Assembly: GCF_052055875.1 (NCBI RefSeq)
Contig: NZ_CP170508.1
Span: 558,001 to 622,000, forward strand
Direction: 5' to 3'
DNA length: 64,000 nucleotides
Source of the DNA: Methanosphaerula subterraneus
GTDB taxonomy: Archaea > Halobacteriota > Methanomicrobia > Methanomicrobiales > Methanospirillaceae
Both the position numbers and the translations under genes were made by a program. The notes beneath the pieces are model-generated. The model was not told the origin of the DNA and ran no database searches. It was given only the letters and a program-made list of their open reading frames with translations. Below, in pieces: positions 47,654 through 57,787 of this stretch; the stretch's first letter is position 1, and the number at the start of each line of letters is the position of its first letter.

Positions 47654-48304
47654 CTAGACCGAGACTTCTTCGTACGCACCGTTGTTGTAGAGGTTGATCG
47701 CGAGGGCCACCAGGTCCTCGTCTCCGGGAACCACCAGCGCCGTCTTCCCCTCGAGCCGGGACCTGACCACATCCGGCTCCGGTCCGGGGGTGTTCTGCCA
47801 GTCGGGCTCATCGCAGTACCGCCCGAGCATGGCCAGCATCAGCTTCTGGTTCTCGTCGTCGGCCAGGTAGTCGGCCATGGTGCCGTGCCCCTCGAGGCTG
47901 GCGCCGGTGATCTCCATCCCGGGGGTCGCCAGGAAGACATGCGTGCTCAGCTCCGCGAGCAGCGCCTTGACCTCGCCGCCCGGCACCCCGGCCAGCGATC
48001 CGCCGTTGCGTTCCGCAAGGTTCCGAAGCCCGTTCATGAACGCATCGACGTGCCGATCGGCGTACACCTCCTCGATCGCTCCCTCCGGGAGGTCGTTCGC
48101 ACCATGACTGAGGGAGGAGAGGACCGTCGAAAAGTCGTCGACCGAGTTGTTCAGGTAGATCAGGGAGATCCCTGCGCACGGTCCGCAGGCCGCCCCGTCC
48201 TCCCACCGGCCGAAGACATGGGTGGCGGGGGAGACATCGGTCGGTTCGTACCAGAAGAGAGAGACTTCGTCGACGTCGGTGAAAGCGATCCGTTCGATCT
48301 GCAT
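47654..48304 (-). CDS. Hypothetical protein, tandem paralogue 2
   Basis: 216 residues, aligned along its whole length with the protein at 46803 (MQIERIAFTDVDEVSLFWYE; GMEITGASLEGHGTMADYL; GDEDLVALAINLYNNGAYEE). The two genes are 185 bases apart, each with its own AT-rich upstream stretch containing AAATAGAATTCGAAT, so they may share regulation. Function unknown. Confidence 0.7.
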   Translation of the reverse strand: MQIERIAFTDVDEVSLFWYEPTDVSPATHVFGRWEDGAACGPCAGISLIYLNNSVDDFSTVLSSLSHGANDLPEGAIEEVYADRHVDAFMNGLRNLAERNGGSLAGVPGGEVKALLAELSTHVFLATPGMEITGASLEGHGTMADYLADDENQKLMLAMLGRYCDEPDWQNTPGPEPDVVRSRLEGKTALVVPGDEDLVALAINLYNNGAYEEVSV

Positions 48305-48488
48305 GGAAGGGAAATGCGCGAGAGAAGCATAAATAGAATTCGAATTGTGCAGTCCTCGCCTGTACGACCTGGCGGAGAATCATGGGTGGAGAAGGATCCA
48401 CTGCCCATGCAGGGGAGACAGGTGAACGAATAATTTTTTATAGAGATTGAGTTCGATAGTGGAGCATCCTGATAGGATGAACTGAAGG

Positions 48489-50984
48489 ATGTATCACGAC
48501 GCCACACTCTCTGAAGAGGAGGTTCTGAAGCATTTCGATACCTCGCTGGAAGGACTCTCGTCACGCCAGGCAGAGGAGCGGATCGCGACGGCGGGATACA
48601 ATGCGATCACCGCCAACCAGGTCCCATGGTGGGAGATCGCGCTCCGTCAGTTCAAGTCGGCGTTCATCTACCTGCTCCTGATTGCCGCAGCCATTGTCTT
48701 TGCCATTGGTGAGAATCTCGACGCCGGCATCATCCTCGGTTTTGTGATCATCAACGCCGTGCTCGGGTTCTACCAGGAATATCGATCCGAGCAGGCCCTT
48801 CGCGCACTCCAGCAGTACATCACCCCACGGGCCAGTGTGAAACGGGACTCGCAGTGGCATACGATCGACTCCCGAAACCTTGTGCCGGGCGATATCATCA
48901 GACTCGGGACAGGAGATGCAGTGCCGGCCGATGTCAGGATCCTCAGCATGCACAACCTCGTTGTCAATGAGACGACGCTGACCGGTGAATCTGTCCCGGT
49001 CCCCAAGCATCCCGATACCCTCACAACAGAACCGGAAAACGTCTACGAGAGTCACAATCTCTCCTTCAGCGGCACGTCCGTTGTTGGGGGTGACGCGATA
49101 GCACTGGTACTGGAGACCGGTGCGCATACCGCGATGGGGACGATTGCACGACTGACCGTGGAGACGACCAAGGAGAGCGAATTCTCCAGAGGTATCGAGA
49201 GGTTCAGCCAGTTCATCCTGCGGATGATCCTCGTCACCCTCGTCTTCATCTTCGTGGCAAACCTGTTGATCAAGGGCGGGAGCATCGATCTCATCGAGCT
49301 CGTGGTCTTTTCGATCGCACTCGTGGTGAGCGTCGTTCCTGAGGCGCTCCCGGTTGTGACCACGGTGTCGCTCTCCAGGGGCGCACTCGAACTTGCAAAG
49401 CAGGGAGTCATCGTCAAACGACTTACGGCGATTGAGGACATCGGAAGTATCGATATACTCTGTACTGACAAGACCGGAACTCTCACGGAGAACACCCTGC
49501 ACATCACAGAGACGTCACCGGGGGCGCATCCGGACCTGCTGTATTATGCCTCGCTCACGGTGGCGGATGCCGAGGAGAAGACCGAGCCGTTTGATATCGC
49601 AATTATCGAGGCCGGAAAAGAGCGACCCCCGTCAGAAACCTCCCCGGCAGAACGTCTTGCCGGGATACCGTTTGATCCGCAGCGCCGCTGGAACGCGGTG
49701 CTGATCCGTGACCATGCACAGACAATGATGATCGTTCGCGGCGCTCCTGAAGAGATCATCCGCCTTTCCCAGTTCCGTGCAGAACCGGATCGGCGAACCC
49801 TTGTCGACTGGCTTTCCAGTAAAGGGCGGGCAGGAGAGCGTACCATCGCCATAGCAAAGAGGGTCCTGCCACCCGAAACGGTGAGCATCTCGCAGGAGGA
49901 TGCCCGGGACCTCGAGTATCTCGGTGCTCTCGCGTTCACCGATCCTATCAAACCGTCTGCGTACCGTGCAGTGGAGAAGGCAAAAGAACTGGGCGTGTCG
50001 ATCAAGATCATCACCGGGGACAGTGCTGAGGTTGCCGGGGCGGTGGGCGTACAGGTAGGGCTGCTGGAGGATCCGACCCGCGTGCTCAATGGCTCCGCGT
50101 TGATGGCGATGCCACCGGATAAGCGCGGGCAGGCGCTTCTGGAGCATGCGGTCATCGCACGTGCCACTCCCGAGCAGAAATACGAGATCATACGCATCCT
50201 CCAGAGTTCCTTCACCGTCGGGTTCCTGGGTGAGGGAATCAACGATGCTCCTGCGCTCAAACTTGCCGGCGTGTCCCTGGCAGTCGACAGCGCTGCCGAC
50301 ATAGCCCGTGAAGCCGCCGACATTATTCTGCTGCAGAAGAACCTTGAGGTGATCATCGAGGGGATCCGGGGCGGGAGAGCGGTCTTTGCCAACAGCGTTA
50401 AGTACCTGAAGGCGACCCTCGCCTCCAATTTCGGGAATTTCTATGCCATTGCCATATCATCGCTGTTCATCAGTTTTCTGCCGATGCTGCCGATCCAGAT
50501 CCTGCTGCTGAACCTGCTCTCTGATTTCCCTATGATCTCGATTGCAACCGACAATGTCGACGCTGCGGAATTGACAAGGCCAAAAAAGTACGAGGTCAGG
50601 GAGATCGTCCTCATTGCCACCCTTCTCGGCGTGGTGAGCACCGTCTTTGACTTCATGTTCTTCGCAGTCTTTGTGAAGCAGGGAGCCGGCATACTGCAAA
50701 CCAACTGGTTCATGGGCAGTGTCCTGACCGAGCTCGCGTTTCTCTTCTCGATCAGGACGAAACTGCCCTTCTACAGGGCAAGCCGCCCGTCGTGGATTGT
50801 CCTGGCATTGACAGGGTGTGCCGGCGCAGTGGCCATTGTCCTGCCGTACACCTCCTTCGGGCAGACTGCGTTCCACTTAATCCCCCCCACGACCGTGAAC
50901 CTTGGCATTATCTTTGGCCTGGTCGGAGCGTTCTTCGTGTGCGCTGAACTGGTGAAGGACTTTTACTACCGTTTCACCAACTGA
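48489..50984 (+). CDS. P-type cation-translocating ATPase (type II)
   Basis: 831 residues. Cation-ATPase N-terminal domain (LKHFDTSLEGLSSRQAEER), actuator TGES motif (LTGESVPVP), PEALP in membrane helix 4, phosphorylation site Asp327 in DKTGTLTEN, and a hinge motif that reads GEGINDAP instead of the usual GDGxNDAP. Six C-terminal helices complete the pump. Residues in helix 4 suggest a cation such as Ca, Na/K or H, but the ion cannot be fixed by eye. It is transcribed alone. Confidence 0.87.
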   Translation: MYHDATLSEEEVLKHFDTSLEGLSSRQAEERIATAGYNAITANQVPWWEIALRQFKSAFIYLLLIAAAIVFAIGENLDAGIILGFVIINAVLGFYQEYRSEQALRALQQYITPRASVKRDSQWHTIDSRNLVPGDIIRLGTGDAVPADVRILSMHNLVVNETTLTGESVPVPKHPDTLTTEPENVYESHNLSFSGTSVVGGDAIALVLETGAHTAMGTIARLTVETTKESEFSRGIERFSQFILRMILVTLVFIFVANLLIKGGSIDLIELVVFSIALVVSVVPEALPVVTTVSLSRGALELAKQGVIVKRLTAIEDIGSIDILCTDKTGTLTENTLHITETSPGAHPDLLYYASLTVADAEEKTEPFDIAIIEAGKERPPSETSPAERLAGIPFDPQRRWNAVLIRDHAQTMMIVRGAPEEIIRLSQFRAEPDRRTLVDWLSSKGRAGERTIAIAKRVLPPETVSISQEDARDLEYLGALAFTDPIKPSAYRAVEKAKELGVSIKIITGDSAEVAGAVGVQVGLLEDPTRVLNGSALMAMPPDKRGQALLEHAVIARATPEQKYEIIRILQSSFTVGFLGEGINDAPALKLAGVSLAVDSAADIAREAADIILLQKNLEVIIEGIRGGRAVFANSVKYLKATLASNFGNFYAIAISSLFISFLPMLPIQILLLNLLSDFPMISIATDNVDAAELTRPKKYEVREIVLIATLLGVVSTVFDFMFFAVFVKQGAGILQTNWFMGSVLTELAFLFSIRTKLPFYRASRPSWIVLALTGCAGAVAIVLPYTSFGQTAFHLIPPTTVNLGIIFGLVGAFFVCAELVKDFYYRFTN

Positions 50985-51083
50985 TTCCCTGGGGAGAATG
51001 AGATGGGGGGATGAGGCGAGAATCCACAAGGAATAAATATCATGAAACGTCTGATAGGGGAAAAAAAGGGAGGAGAAGACGAT

Positions 51084-51560
51084 ATGCAAAAAATTACTCC
51101 ATTTTTGTGGTTCGATGACAGAGCCGAAGAAGCGGCAAACTTTTACGTTTCAATCTTTAAAAACTCAAAGATTCTTGGTATCACTCGCTACGGGGAAGCA
51201 GGGCCGGGAGCGAAAGGAACGGTCATGACCGTGGGGTTCATGCTCGATGGGCAGGAATTTGCCGCACTGAACGGCGGCCCGCTCTACACGTTCTCGCCGG
51301 CCGTTTCATTTGTCGTGAACTGTGAGACGCAGGAGGAAGTGGACGAGTTCTGGGAGAAACTGTCGGAGGGCGGGGAGAAGGGAAAATGTGGCTGGCTTCA
51401 GGATAAATATGGTGTATCCTGGCAGGTCGTTCCCACCGTGATGCTCGAGATGTTGAATGATCCCGACCCGGTAAAATCACAGAGCGTTATGATGGCGATG
51501 CTTCAGATGGAGAAGATCGACATAGAACTATTGAAGCACGCGTACAATGCTGCATCGTAA
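51084..51560 (+). CDS. VOC-superfamily protein (PhnB-like)
   Basis: 158 residues from the ATG at 51084, with GGGAGGAG about eight bases upstream; a longer in-frame start at 51042 lacks this. QKITPFLWFDDRAEEAANFYVSIF and the C-terminal GWLQDKYGVSWQVVPTVM are typical of the PhnB-like (3-demethylubiquinone methyltransferase-annotated) branch of the glyoxalase/dioxygenase fold. Its reaction is unknown in most members. Confidence 0.85.
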   Translation: MQKITPFLWFDDRAEEAANFYVSIFKNSKILGITRYGEAGPGAKGTVMTVGFMLDGQEFAALNGGPLYTFSPAVSFVVNCETQEEVDEFWEKLSEGGEKGKCGWLQDKYGVSWQVVPTVMLEMLNDPDPVKSQSVMMAMLQMEKIDIELLKHAYNAAS

Positions 51561-51573
51561 TGTTCGTCAGGCA

Positions 51574-51871
51574 TCACGGCGCCCATGGGGGCCGATACGA
51601 ATGAGAAGGCCGGCGTTTCCGGACCTTTTCCTTTATTCTGGTGTGCGATATTAGAATACACACCTGTAGAGACAGCGACGACGATAGCTGGAGTAAGGAC
51701 GAACCAGAGTGCATGCGGTCCAGCGAATGCGCCGAGGAGGCTGATGATGCCAGTCTCATGGTGGCGGCATTCGTCACATTTGTCGGGTCGGGGATCATCG
51801 CAGACCGGGCACTTCCCGTCTCCATCCTCAGAAAACCATATAAGGTATAACCAGCACCTAAAGGACCACAA
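51574..51871 (-). CDS. Possible small zinc-ribbon membrane protein (low confidence)
   Basis: A minus-strand ORF between the VOC gene and the next NHL gene reads DGKCPVCDDPRPDKCDECRHH, then a hydrophobic segment (LWFVLTPAIVVAVSTGVYS). The paired CxxC motifs followed by one membrane helix look like a real small protein. However, the frame runs on to 51503, inside the end of the VOC gene, so only the part up to about 51574 is listed. It may be a remnant. Confidence 0.3.
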
Positions 51872-51884
51872 GAGGTTTGGTTAT

Positions 51885-53864
51885 ATGAAGAAATTATCTA
51901 TAATTTTGGCACTCCTACTTTTCTGCAGTGGGGTCTATGTGGCAACCGCTGCAGAGACGTATGTCTACACTGCAAAGTGGAGTGTATCGGGCATACCCTC
52001 CGATGTAGCACTCGACAGCGCAGGGAACGTCTACGTCGCCGATATGCAAAACAACATGATCAAGAAGTTTTCGTCGACCGGTGCCCTTCTCACGAGCTGG
52101 GGATCCTTCGGTACCGGGGACAATCAGTTCAAGCAGCCATGGGGCGTCGCGGTGGACAGTGCAGGGAATGTCTACGTCACCGATTACTGGAACCACCGGG
52201 TCCAGAAGTTCACATCGTCCGGCGGATATATCACCCAGTGGGGCGGTATTGGGACGGGCGATGGACAGTTCGCGACCAGCACCCCTATGGGTGGCCTCGC
52301 GGTGGATAGTGCCGGAAATGTCTACGTGGCAGATCAGAATAACAATCGGATCCAGAAGTTCTCGTCGACCGGCACGTTCCTCATGAAATGGGGAACTGCG
52401 GGCACCGGGAACGGGCAGTTCAGTCAACCGCAGGACATTGCGTTCGACAGCGCTGGCAACGTCTACGTGACTGACAAAGGAAACAGCCGCGTCCAGAAGT
52501 TCACGTCGGACGGCACCTTCCTCACGAAGTGGGGCAGTTCCGGCCTCGGTGACGGCCAGTTCATGACCCCGTGGGGTATCACGGTGGACGACGCAGACAA
52601 TGTTTTTGTGGTGGAACAGAGTGGCACCTATGTGGGTGGCGTCTTAAAGGGTATGCGAGTTCAGAAGTTCACGTCGGACGGCGCCTTCATCACGAAGTTT
52701 GGTGGCGCCACCAGTAACACAGCGGACGGGTTCCTCAGCGGCCCGCGGAATGCTGTGGTGGATTCGGCGGGTATCGTCTACGTGGCGGACACGGGTAACA
52801 GCCGGATCCAGAAGTTCAGGCAGGCCGTGTTGCCAGTTGCTGACTTCACGGTAAATGTCACATCAGGAAAGGCCCCGCTGTCGGTCGCCTTCACCGACAC
52901 GTCGACAGGGTCTCCGACCTCATGGAACTGGACCTTCGGTGACGGGACGAACTCGTCCGAACATAACCCGGTCCATACCTATACGGCTCCCGGGACATTC
53001 ACGGTTACCCTGAATGTGACGAATGTCGACGGCACGAACAGCGTCACGAAGACCGACCTGATCACGGTCAGTCCATTGACGCCTCCTGTTGCGGACTTCA
53101 CGGTCAATGCGACTACGGGGAAAGTCCCGCTGGCAGTGGGCTTCACGGATACCTCGACAAACACCCCGACGTCGTGGGCCTGGACCTTCGGCGACAGTTC
53201 CACGTCGACTGAACAAAACCCGGTCCATACCTATGCGGCCGCCGGGACGTTCACCGTTACCCTGAGCGTGATGAATCCCGATGGCACCGACAGTGTCACG
53301 AAGACCGACCTGATCACGGTCAGCCCATTGACGCCTCCTGTAGCGGACTTCACAGCGAACGTCACAGCAGGTGAGGCTCCTCTGGCTGTCAAATTCACCG
53401 ATACGTCGACAAACATACCGACGTCATGGCTCTGGACCTTCGGCGACAGTACCATCTCGACAGAACAGAACCCGGTTCACACCTACACTGTGCCAGGCAC
53501 CTATACGGTCGACCTCACAGTGACCAATACCGACGGTACCAACAGCATCGAGAAGACCAATATGATCACGGTCACAGTGCCGGCTCACGTGAAGCCGAGC
53601 GCGAAATTCGACGTCAATGCGACCAAGGGGCCGGCACCGCTCGCACTCCAGTTCACTGATCAATCGACCAAGAGTCCCACCTCGTGGGAATGGACCTTCG
53701 ACGATGGGACCAGTTCATCCGAGAGGAACCCGATCCATGTCTTTACACAGCCCGGCAGGTATTGGGTCTCCCTGAAGGTCACAAACAGCGCCGGAAGTCA
53801 TACCGCGAAGCAGAAGATCACAGTTCAACTGCCGGTGGTCAACGCCCCTCTCACCGTGCAATAA
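51885..53864 (+). CDS. Secreted NHL / four-PKD protein
   Basis: 659 residues from the ATG that gives the signal peptide KKLSIILALLLFCSGVYVATA, with AGAGG upstream; the open frame before it has no signal sequence. About six NHL repeats (to residue 310), one with an insert (SGTYVGGVLKGMR), are followed by four PKD domains of about 85 residues (WNWTFGDGTNSSEHNPVHTY and three close variants). It is probably anchored or wall-associated, though no C-terminal anchor helix is present. Confidence 0.87.
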   Translation: MKKLSIILALLLFCSGVYVATAAETYVYTAKWSVSGIPSDVALDSAGNVYVADMQNNMIKKFSSTGALLTSWGSFGTGDNQFKQPWGVAVDSAGNVYVTDYWNHRVQKFTSSGGYITQWGGIGTGDGQFATSTPMGGLAVDSAGNVYVADQNNNRIQKFSSTGTFLMKWGTAGTGNGQFSQPQDIAFDSAGNVYVTDKGNSRVQKFTSDGTFLTKWGSSGLGDGQFMTPWGITVDDADNVFVVEQSGTYVGGVLKGMRVQKFTSDGAFITKFGGATSNTADGFLSGPRNAVVDSAGIVYVADTGNSRIQKFRQAVLPVADFTVNVTSGKAPLSVAFTDTSTGSPTSWNWTFGDGTNSSEHNPVHTYTAPGTFTVTLNVTNVDGTNSVTKTDLITVSPLTPPVADFTVNATTGKVPLAVGFTDTSTNTPTSWAWTFGDSSTSTEQNPVHTYAAAGTFTVTLSVMNPDGTDSVTKTDLITVSPLTPPVADFTANVTAGEAPLAVKFTDTSTNIPTSWLWTFGDSTISTEQNPVHTYTVPGTYTVDLTVTNTDGTNSIEKTNMITVTVPAHVKPSAKFDVNATKGPAPLALQFTDQSTKSPTSWEWTFDDGTSSSERNPIHVFTQPGRYWVSLKVTNSAGSHTAKQKITVQLPVVNAPLTVQ

Positions 53865-54302
53865 CTCCCCTCTTTTTGATACAGGAAAATCTCGGGCCGG
53901 TCCCGGCCCTGGCCACCCGAGACCCGTCCCCACTCGAGCGCGGACTCTGTCCAAACGTCACGGAGAACCGATCATCCGGCGAGGCGAAGGTCGGCCTTCA
54001 GCAGGAGTGCGACAATCTCATTGGATAAAAAACCGTTCCACATGGAACATAATTGTGCCAATATGATCTAACGGTGATGGAATGGAGGCTGACCCCCGGG
54101 CATCTTCACCGGAAAAACGGACCCGATCTGCATATCACACTCGTGCCTGTCGACAGAACGATGCGATCGCCGGGTCACGTCCCCTGCCGGCGACCCCGGT
54201 CGGAGAAGGAATAAAGGACTGTGCTGAAAGCAATGGTGGGAATCCGGACATGCCCGGGAACTGCCATAACCATTTATACCGGCGGGCAGATAGTTCTGGA
54301 TT
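53865..54302. other. Intergenic region
   Basis: No convincing gene. CCCCTCTTTTTGAT just after the NHL/PKD stop is a probable oligo-T terminator. The remaining ORFs show no protein-like pattern. The last 60 bases (CCATTTATACC) should hold the promoter of the small membrane protein. Confidence 0.45.
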
Positions 54303-54557
54303 ATGACCGGTGTTGATCCCCTTCAGTTACTCTCTGTCCTTCTCGAAGTCATCATCGTGGCCGGAGCAGTCTTCATCGCAGTAAAAAAACAGAAACGTTC
54401 TTCCTGGGCGATTGCCGCCACGTTTGCCCTGTACGTCTTCTTCGACCTCTCGCGTATGGGTATCCTCCCGTTTACCGCCCAGGTCGACGGGTTCCTCTTC
54501 CTCATCGCAAACGTAACGATGCTCGTCGCGATATGGCTGATGATGCAGGAACATTAG
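54303..54557 (+). CDS. Small three-helix membrane protein
   Basis: 84 residues with three hydrophobic segments (LLSVLLEVIIVAGAVFIAV, WAIAATFALYVFFDL, GFLFLIANVTMLVAIWLMM) and a basic KKQKRSS loop. No family is recognised; the balanced helix pattern and good start context suggest a real gene. Function unknown. Confidence 0.6.
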   Translation: MTGVDPLQLLSVLLEVIIVAGAVFIAVKKQKRSSWAIAATFALYVFFDLSRMGILPFTAQVDGFLFLIANVTMLVAIWLMMQEH

Positions 54558-54656
54558 AACACACAAAAACTGTGGACCGCCGGCATCAGGACGGGCATGG
54601 CCGCTTCGTCGTTCGAACCGTCACCGGCCGTTCAAAAAAATGAGGACGGCCCGGTT

Positions 54657-55625
54657 TTAACCATTCTCCACAAGCTCGGCGAGACGGTCCATGGTCTCAA
54701 GCCCCCCGTCCTCCATCCCCGATTTGAGCATCCCGTCACGGTCTTCAACCGATTCGAAGACAGATTTCACGGTCAGTCTCGTCCTGCCTCCGACATCCTC
54801 CAGGGATGCAATCTCGAGCAGCACATGCCCCGGCATGCCTTCGAACTCAAAGGTGCTGACGATCCGGGCAGGAGAGACCTCGTGGTACACGCCATGGAAT
54901 GCGAACTCGGCGCCGTCGACGTCGCGGTTGAGGATGCGCCAGATACCGCCCGGTTTCACCTCCATGGTCTCCACAGAGATCGTAAACCGTCTGGGCGCCC
55001 ACCACCGGGGTATGAGCTCGGGATCCGTGTACGCCCTGAACACCCGCTCGGGCGGTGCGTCGAAGATGCGTATCATGGAAGCCTCCTGTCTTCCCGGCTC
55101 GGCAACCAGCGTGGTCTTTGCCCGGCTGAGCTTCTCTTCTTCCAGCACCCCGGCGAGCTTGTCGAGGGACTCGTTCCAGCCGGCCGTCGCCTGATCGCTC
55201 ATCTGACCCGGCGGGATACCTTCATAGCGCAGGGTAAGCCTGGTCCGGCCATTCTCCCCTTCGAAGGTGATCGTCACCGGCGCCTCTGGCACCCAGTCTC
55301 CACTCATCCCGTAATACGACGCAGGGACGATATTCCCCTGCTCATCAGAGAAGCTGTCCGTGGTGATGATCCGCTCCATGGGAACGATCTCGTGGAAGAC
55401 ACCGGTACTCCAGAAGTCCTGGCCTTCGGGGGATCGCATGGCATAGAGGTATTTTCCGCCCACGCGGAGATCGATTGCACAGAACGGGGAGGTATACCCT
55501 GCCGGCCCCCACCAGCGCATGACCAGCGCCGGCTCTGTCCATGCTTTCCATACGAGGTCACGCGGTGCATCGAAGACGCGGATTATGTGTATCGCACTCT
55601 TATCAACATTCGACGATTGGTCCAT
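54657..55625 (-). CDS. Double SRPBCC/AHSA1-domain protein
   Basis: 322 residues made of two AHSA1-type domains in tandem. Domain 1: IRVFDAPRDLVWKAWTEPALVMRWWGP and WNESLDKLAGVLEEE. Domain 2: IRIFDAPPERVFRAYTDPELIPRWWAP and ending MDRLAELVENG. Each is a hydrophobic ligand-binding helix-grip fold. Usually these are separate genes, so this is a fusion or internal duplication. Ligand unknown. Confidence 0.85.
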   Translation of the reverse strand: MDQSSNVDKSAIHIIRVFDAPRDLVWKAWTEPALVMRWWGPAGYTSPFCAIDLRVGGKYLYAMRSPEGQDFWSTGVFHEIVPMERIITTDSFSDEQGNIVPASYYGMSGDWVPEAPVTITFEGENGRTRLTLRYEGIPPGQMSDQATAGWNESLDKLAGVLEEEKLSRAKTTLVAEPGRQEASMIRIFDAPPERVFRAYTDPELIPRWWAPRRFTISVETMEVKPGGIWRILNRDVDGAEFAFHGVYHEVSPARIVSTFEFEGMPGHVLLEIASLEDVGGRTRLTVKSVFESVEDRDGMLKSGMEDGGLETMDRLAELVENG

Positions 55626-56119
55626 GGTTCTCGATCCTTTCGGGTTCGTTCTGCCATCAGAAGCCCGTTCATGGAACTGCCGGCCTCGCTATCCTCTCGC
55701 GGCCCGGGTGAGAGCCGGCGGAACCTCCCGATAAGACCTCCCTACCGATTCCCGTTTTCATAAACCTTTCCCTCACCCCCTTGCCGACAACGAGACGAAA
55801 GATCGTCCTGAATGTCGGTGCACTCTGAAACCCCCGATAGTCGGAAGAAACCAGGTGCGGAAAAAGAAAAGAGGCATTGAAGGATATCAGGGAAGGATCG
55901 AACCCGACACCGTCCCCGTTGCGTCAGGGGGAGTGATCTCGACATCTACATAATTCGTGCAGACACGTACATCGATCTCGGGGGGGTTCGCAATCTTCCG
56001 GTCACAACCGTGGCACGAACAGAAGCGGAGTGCCGGCATAGTTCTCGCCGGAGAAACAGGTCTCCGCGGTCTCAGATGCGGCACAATCGTATAATAATTC
56101 CAGAGACCTTAAAAAAAAA
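55626..56119. other. Intergenic region with a possible small ORF
   Basis: The only candidate is a 50-codon minus-strand ORF at 55887-56039 (MPALRFCSCHGCDRKIANPP and so on, ending SGSILP), with a TTATTATACG stretch about 50 bases upstream. Its Cys cluster is suggestive, but there is no family support. Otherwise only the promoter of the SRPBCC gene is expected here. Confidence 0.35.
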
Positions 56120-57787
56120 TTAGAAGCTTTGATAACTTCCGCCACTCTTGATGAAATTATTCGCCAGCACGTTGGTTGAACTCGGCGTGCTTGCCGTGAA
56201 CCCCCGCGTGTAGCTATCCACTACGTTTCCGATAATATTACTGGTGCTGGGGACAAAGGGTTCGAGGTATATCGCCGTCCCGCTCCCGGTGCCCTTCACA
56301 TAATTACCCTGGATCAGGAGATTGGTCCGATCCACATCTATGCCCTCGTAGAGGATATTGATCATGATATTGTTCACGATCTTGTCAACTTTTGTGCCCA
56401 GATTGGTCGCGCTCACCATCTCGTTGGTCAGGACGACTCCTCCTTTGCAGTTGATCATGACATTGTTGGTAATCTCTGAGGTACCGGCTCTGATTTCCAC
56501 TCCCCTGGCACAGTTGTTCATCACATTTCCCCTGACGATATAGGGTCCTGCGGTCTGAATATGGGCGTCGACCGCCTGTTCTGTCGTGTACTCAAAGTAA
56601 TTGTTCTCGACGGTGACGCTCTGAATATAACTGGATGCAGGCAGGTTCGGATTGGATGTTCCGGTTGCAACACCATGCCGTCCTTTGGTGACAAAGAAGT
56701 TGTCATGGATGTTGATCTGATCGCTGCGGTCCGTGATGCAGACCCCATATCCCAGTCCAGACTGGAATACATTGTCAAAGACCGACTTTTCGACGGTGAC
56801 CGCCGAACATGTGTTCAGGCGGATGGCTGCATACCCGATATTATGGAACTTTACATTCGAGACGTGGAAGTTCTGGAGATAATACGCGTTGATCATCGTT
56901 GGATCGGTTTCAATGCCGGGGCCTTCAATGACCAGCCCGGTGATGGTGACGCCACTCATCTTCGAAGTGGACGACCCGCCTGCATTCAGGGTGAAGACGT
57001 CATCTGTCGCTCTCTGACAGTTGAAGACGGTCCCCGCCTCCCCGAACAGGGTTACCGGTTTGTTGATACCGATCGGACCATCGATCCGGTACTGGCCGGG
57101 AGGGAAGTAGATCGTCGAACCGGATGGGAGTCCGGTGAGGAGCGACTGGAGGGCAGCCGTATCGTCGGTGACGCCATCGCCCTTCAGCCCTGATGACCGG
57201 GCGTTCGTGGCAATCGAGACCAGGTCAGGTCGGGAAGGAACCGACCAGCCGCGATAGGCCGTCAACATCTGTGCCAGGCGTGCATTCCCCTGGGTGTATG
57301 CGGTACTCGCATACGCTGCTGCATCAACAGCACTGGTTACCGGTCCGGTCGTCGACACGGTGGTGGTTGGAATGGGCGTGGCCGCGATTGGTGGGATCGG
57401 GGTCGACAGCGTGGTTGGGATTGGTGAAGAAACGGTGGTTGGCTTTGGGGTTGCTACTGGTTTACCGACCGTGATATATCCGGTCCTTACGATGGTGTTC
57501 GAGCCGGCGTGATTATTGACGGTCTCAGTGACGGTGTAGGTGCCGGTGGTCTTGTATTTGTGTGTTGGATTTTTGGCGTTCGATGTGGTTCCGTCGCCGA
57601 ACTCCCAGGCATATGAGGTCGGGCTTCCCGTTGACTGATCGGTGAAATAGACCGTCAGGGGAGCTTCCCCAGAGGTGGGACTGGCCGTGAACTGGGCAAC
57701 GGGCGTTCTTGCAGCACTGACTGCTCCGACCAATCCCATCAGCAGGACTGCGGCAATCAGGGTGATTAATATGAGATGCTTTTTCAT
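56120..57787 (-). CDS. Secreted PKD plus right-handed beta-helix (pectate lyase-like) protein
   Basis: 555 residues: signal peptide (LITLIAAVLLMGLVGAVSA), one PKD domain (YAWEFGDGTTSNAKNPTHKY) to about 110, a Pro/Thr linker (STPIPPIAATPIPTTTVST), then a beta-helix that opens with VTDDTAALQSLLTGLPSGSTIYFPPGQYRI, the usual entry of glycosyl-hydrolase-28/55 and pectate-lyase helices. Coils continue to the end. Catalytic residues cannot be assigned, so it may be polysaccharide-binding or cleaving. Confidence 0.85.
   Translation of the reverse strand: MKKHLILITLIAAVLLMGLVGAVSAARTPVAQFTASPTSGEAPLTVYFTDQSTGSPTSYAWEFGDGTTSNAKNPTHKYKTTGTYTVTETVNNHAGSNTIVRTGYITVGKPVATPKPTTVSSPIPTTLSTPIPPIAATPIPTTTVSTTGPVTSAVDAAAYASTAYTQGNARLAQMLTAYRGWSVPSRPDLVSIATNARSSGLKGDGVTDDTAALQSLLTGLPSGSTIYFPPGQYRIDGPIGINKPVTLFGEAGTVFNCQRATDDVFTLNAGGSSTSKMSGVTITGLVIEGPGIETDPTMINAYYLQNFHVSNVKFHNIGYAAIRLNTCSAVTVEKSVFDNVFQSGLGYGVCITDRSDQINIHDNFFVTKGRHGVATGTSNPNLPASSYIQSVTVENNYFEYTTEQAVDAHIQTAGPYIVRGNVMNNCARGVEIRAGTSEITNNVMINCKGGVVLTNEMVSATNLGTKVDKIVNNIMINILYEGIDVDRTNLLIQGNYVKGTGSGTAIYLEPFVPSTSNIIGNVVDSYTRGFTASTPSSTNVLANNFIKSGGSYQSF

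Noticed and set aside
48561..49502. 313-codon minus-strand ORF opposite the P-type ATPase
   Set aside because: The ATPase on the plus strand has all catalytic motifs; this ORF has none.
54597..55763. 388-codon plus-strand ORF
   Set aside because: Overlaps the double SRPBCC gene, whose domains are clear on the minus strand.
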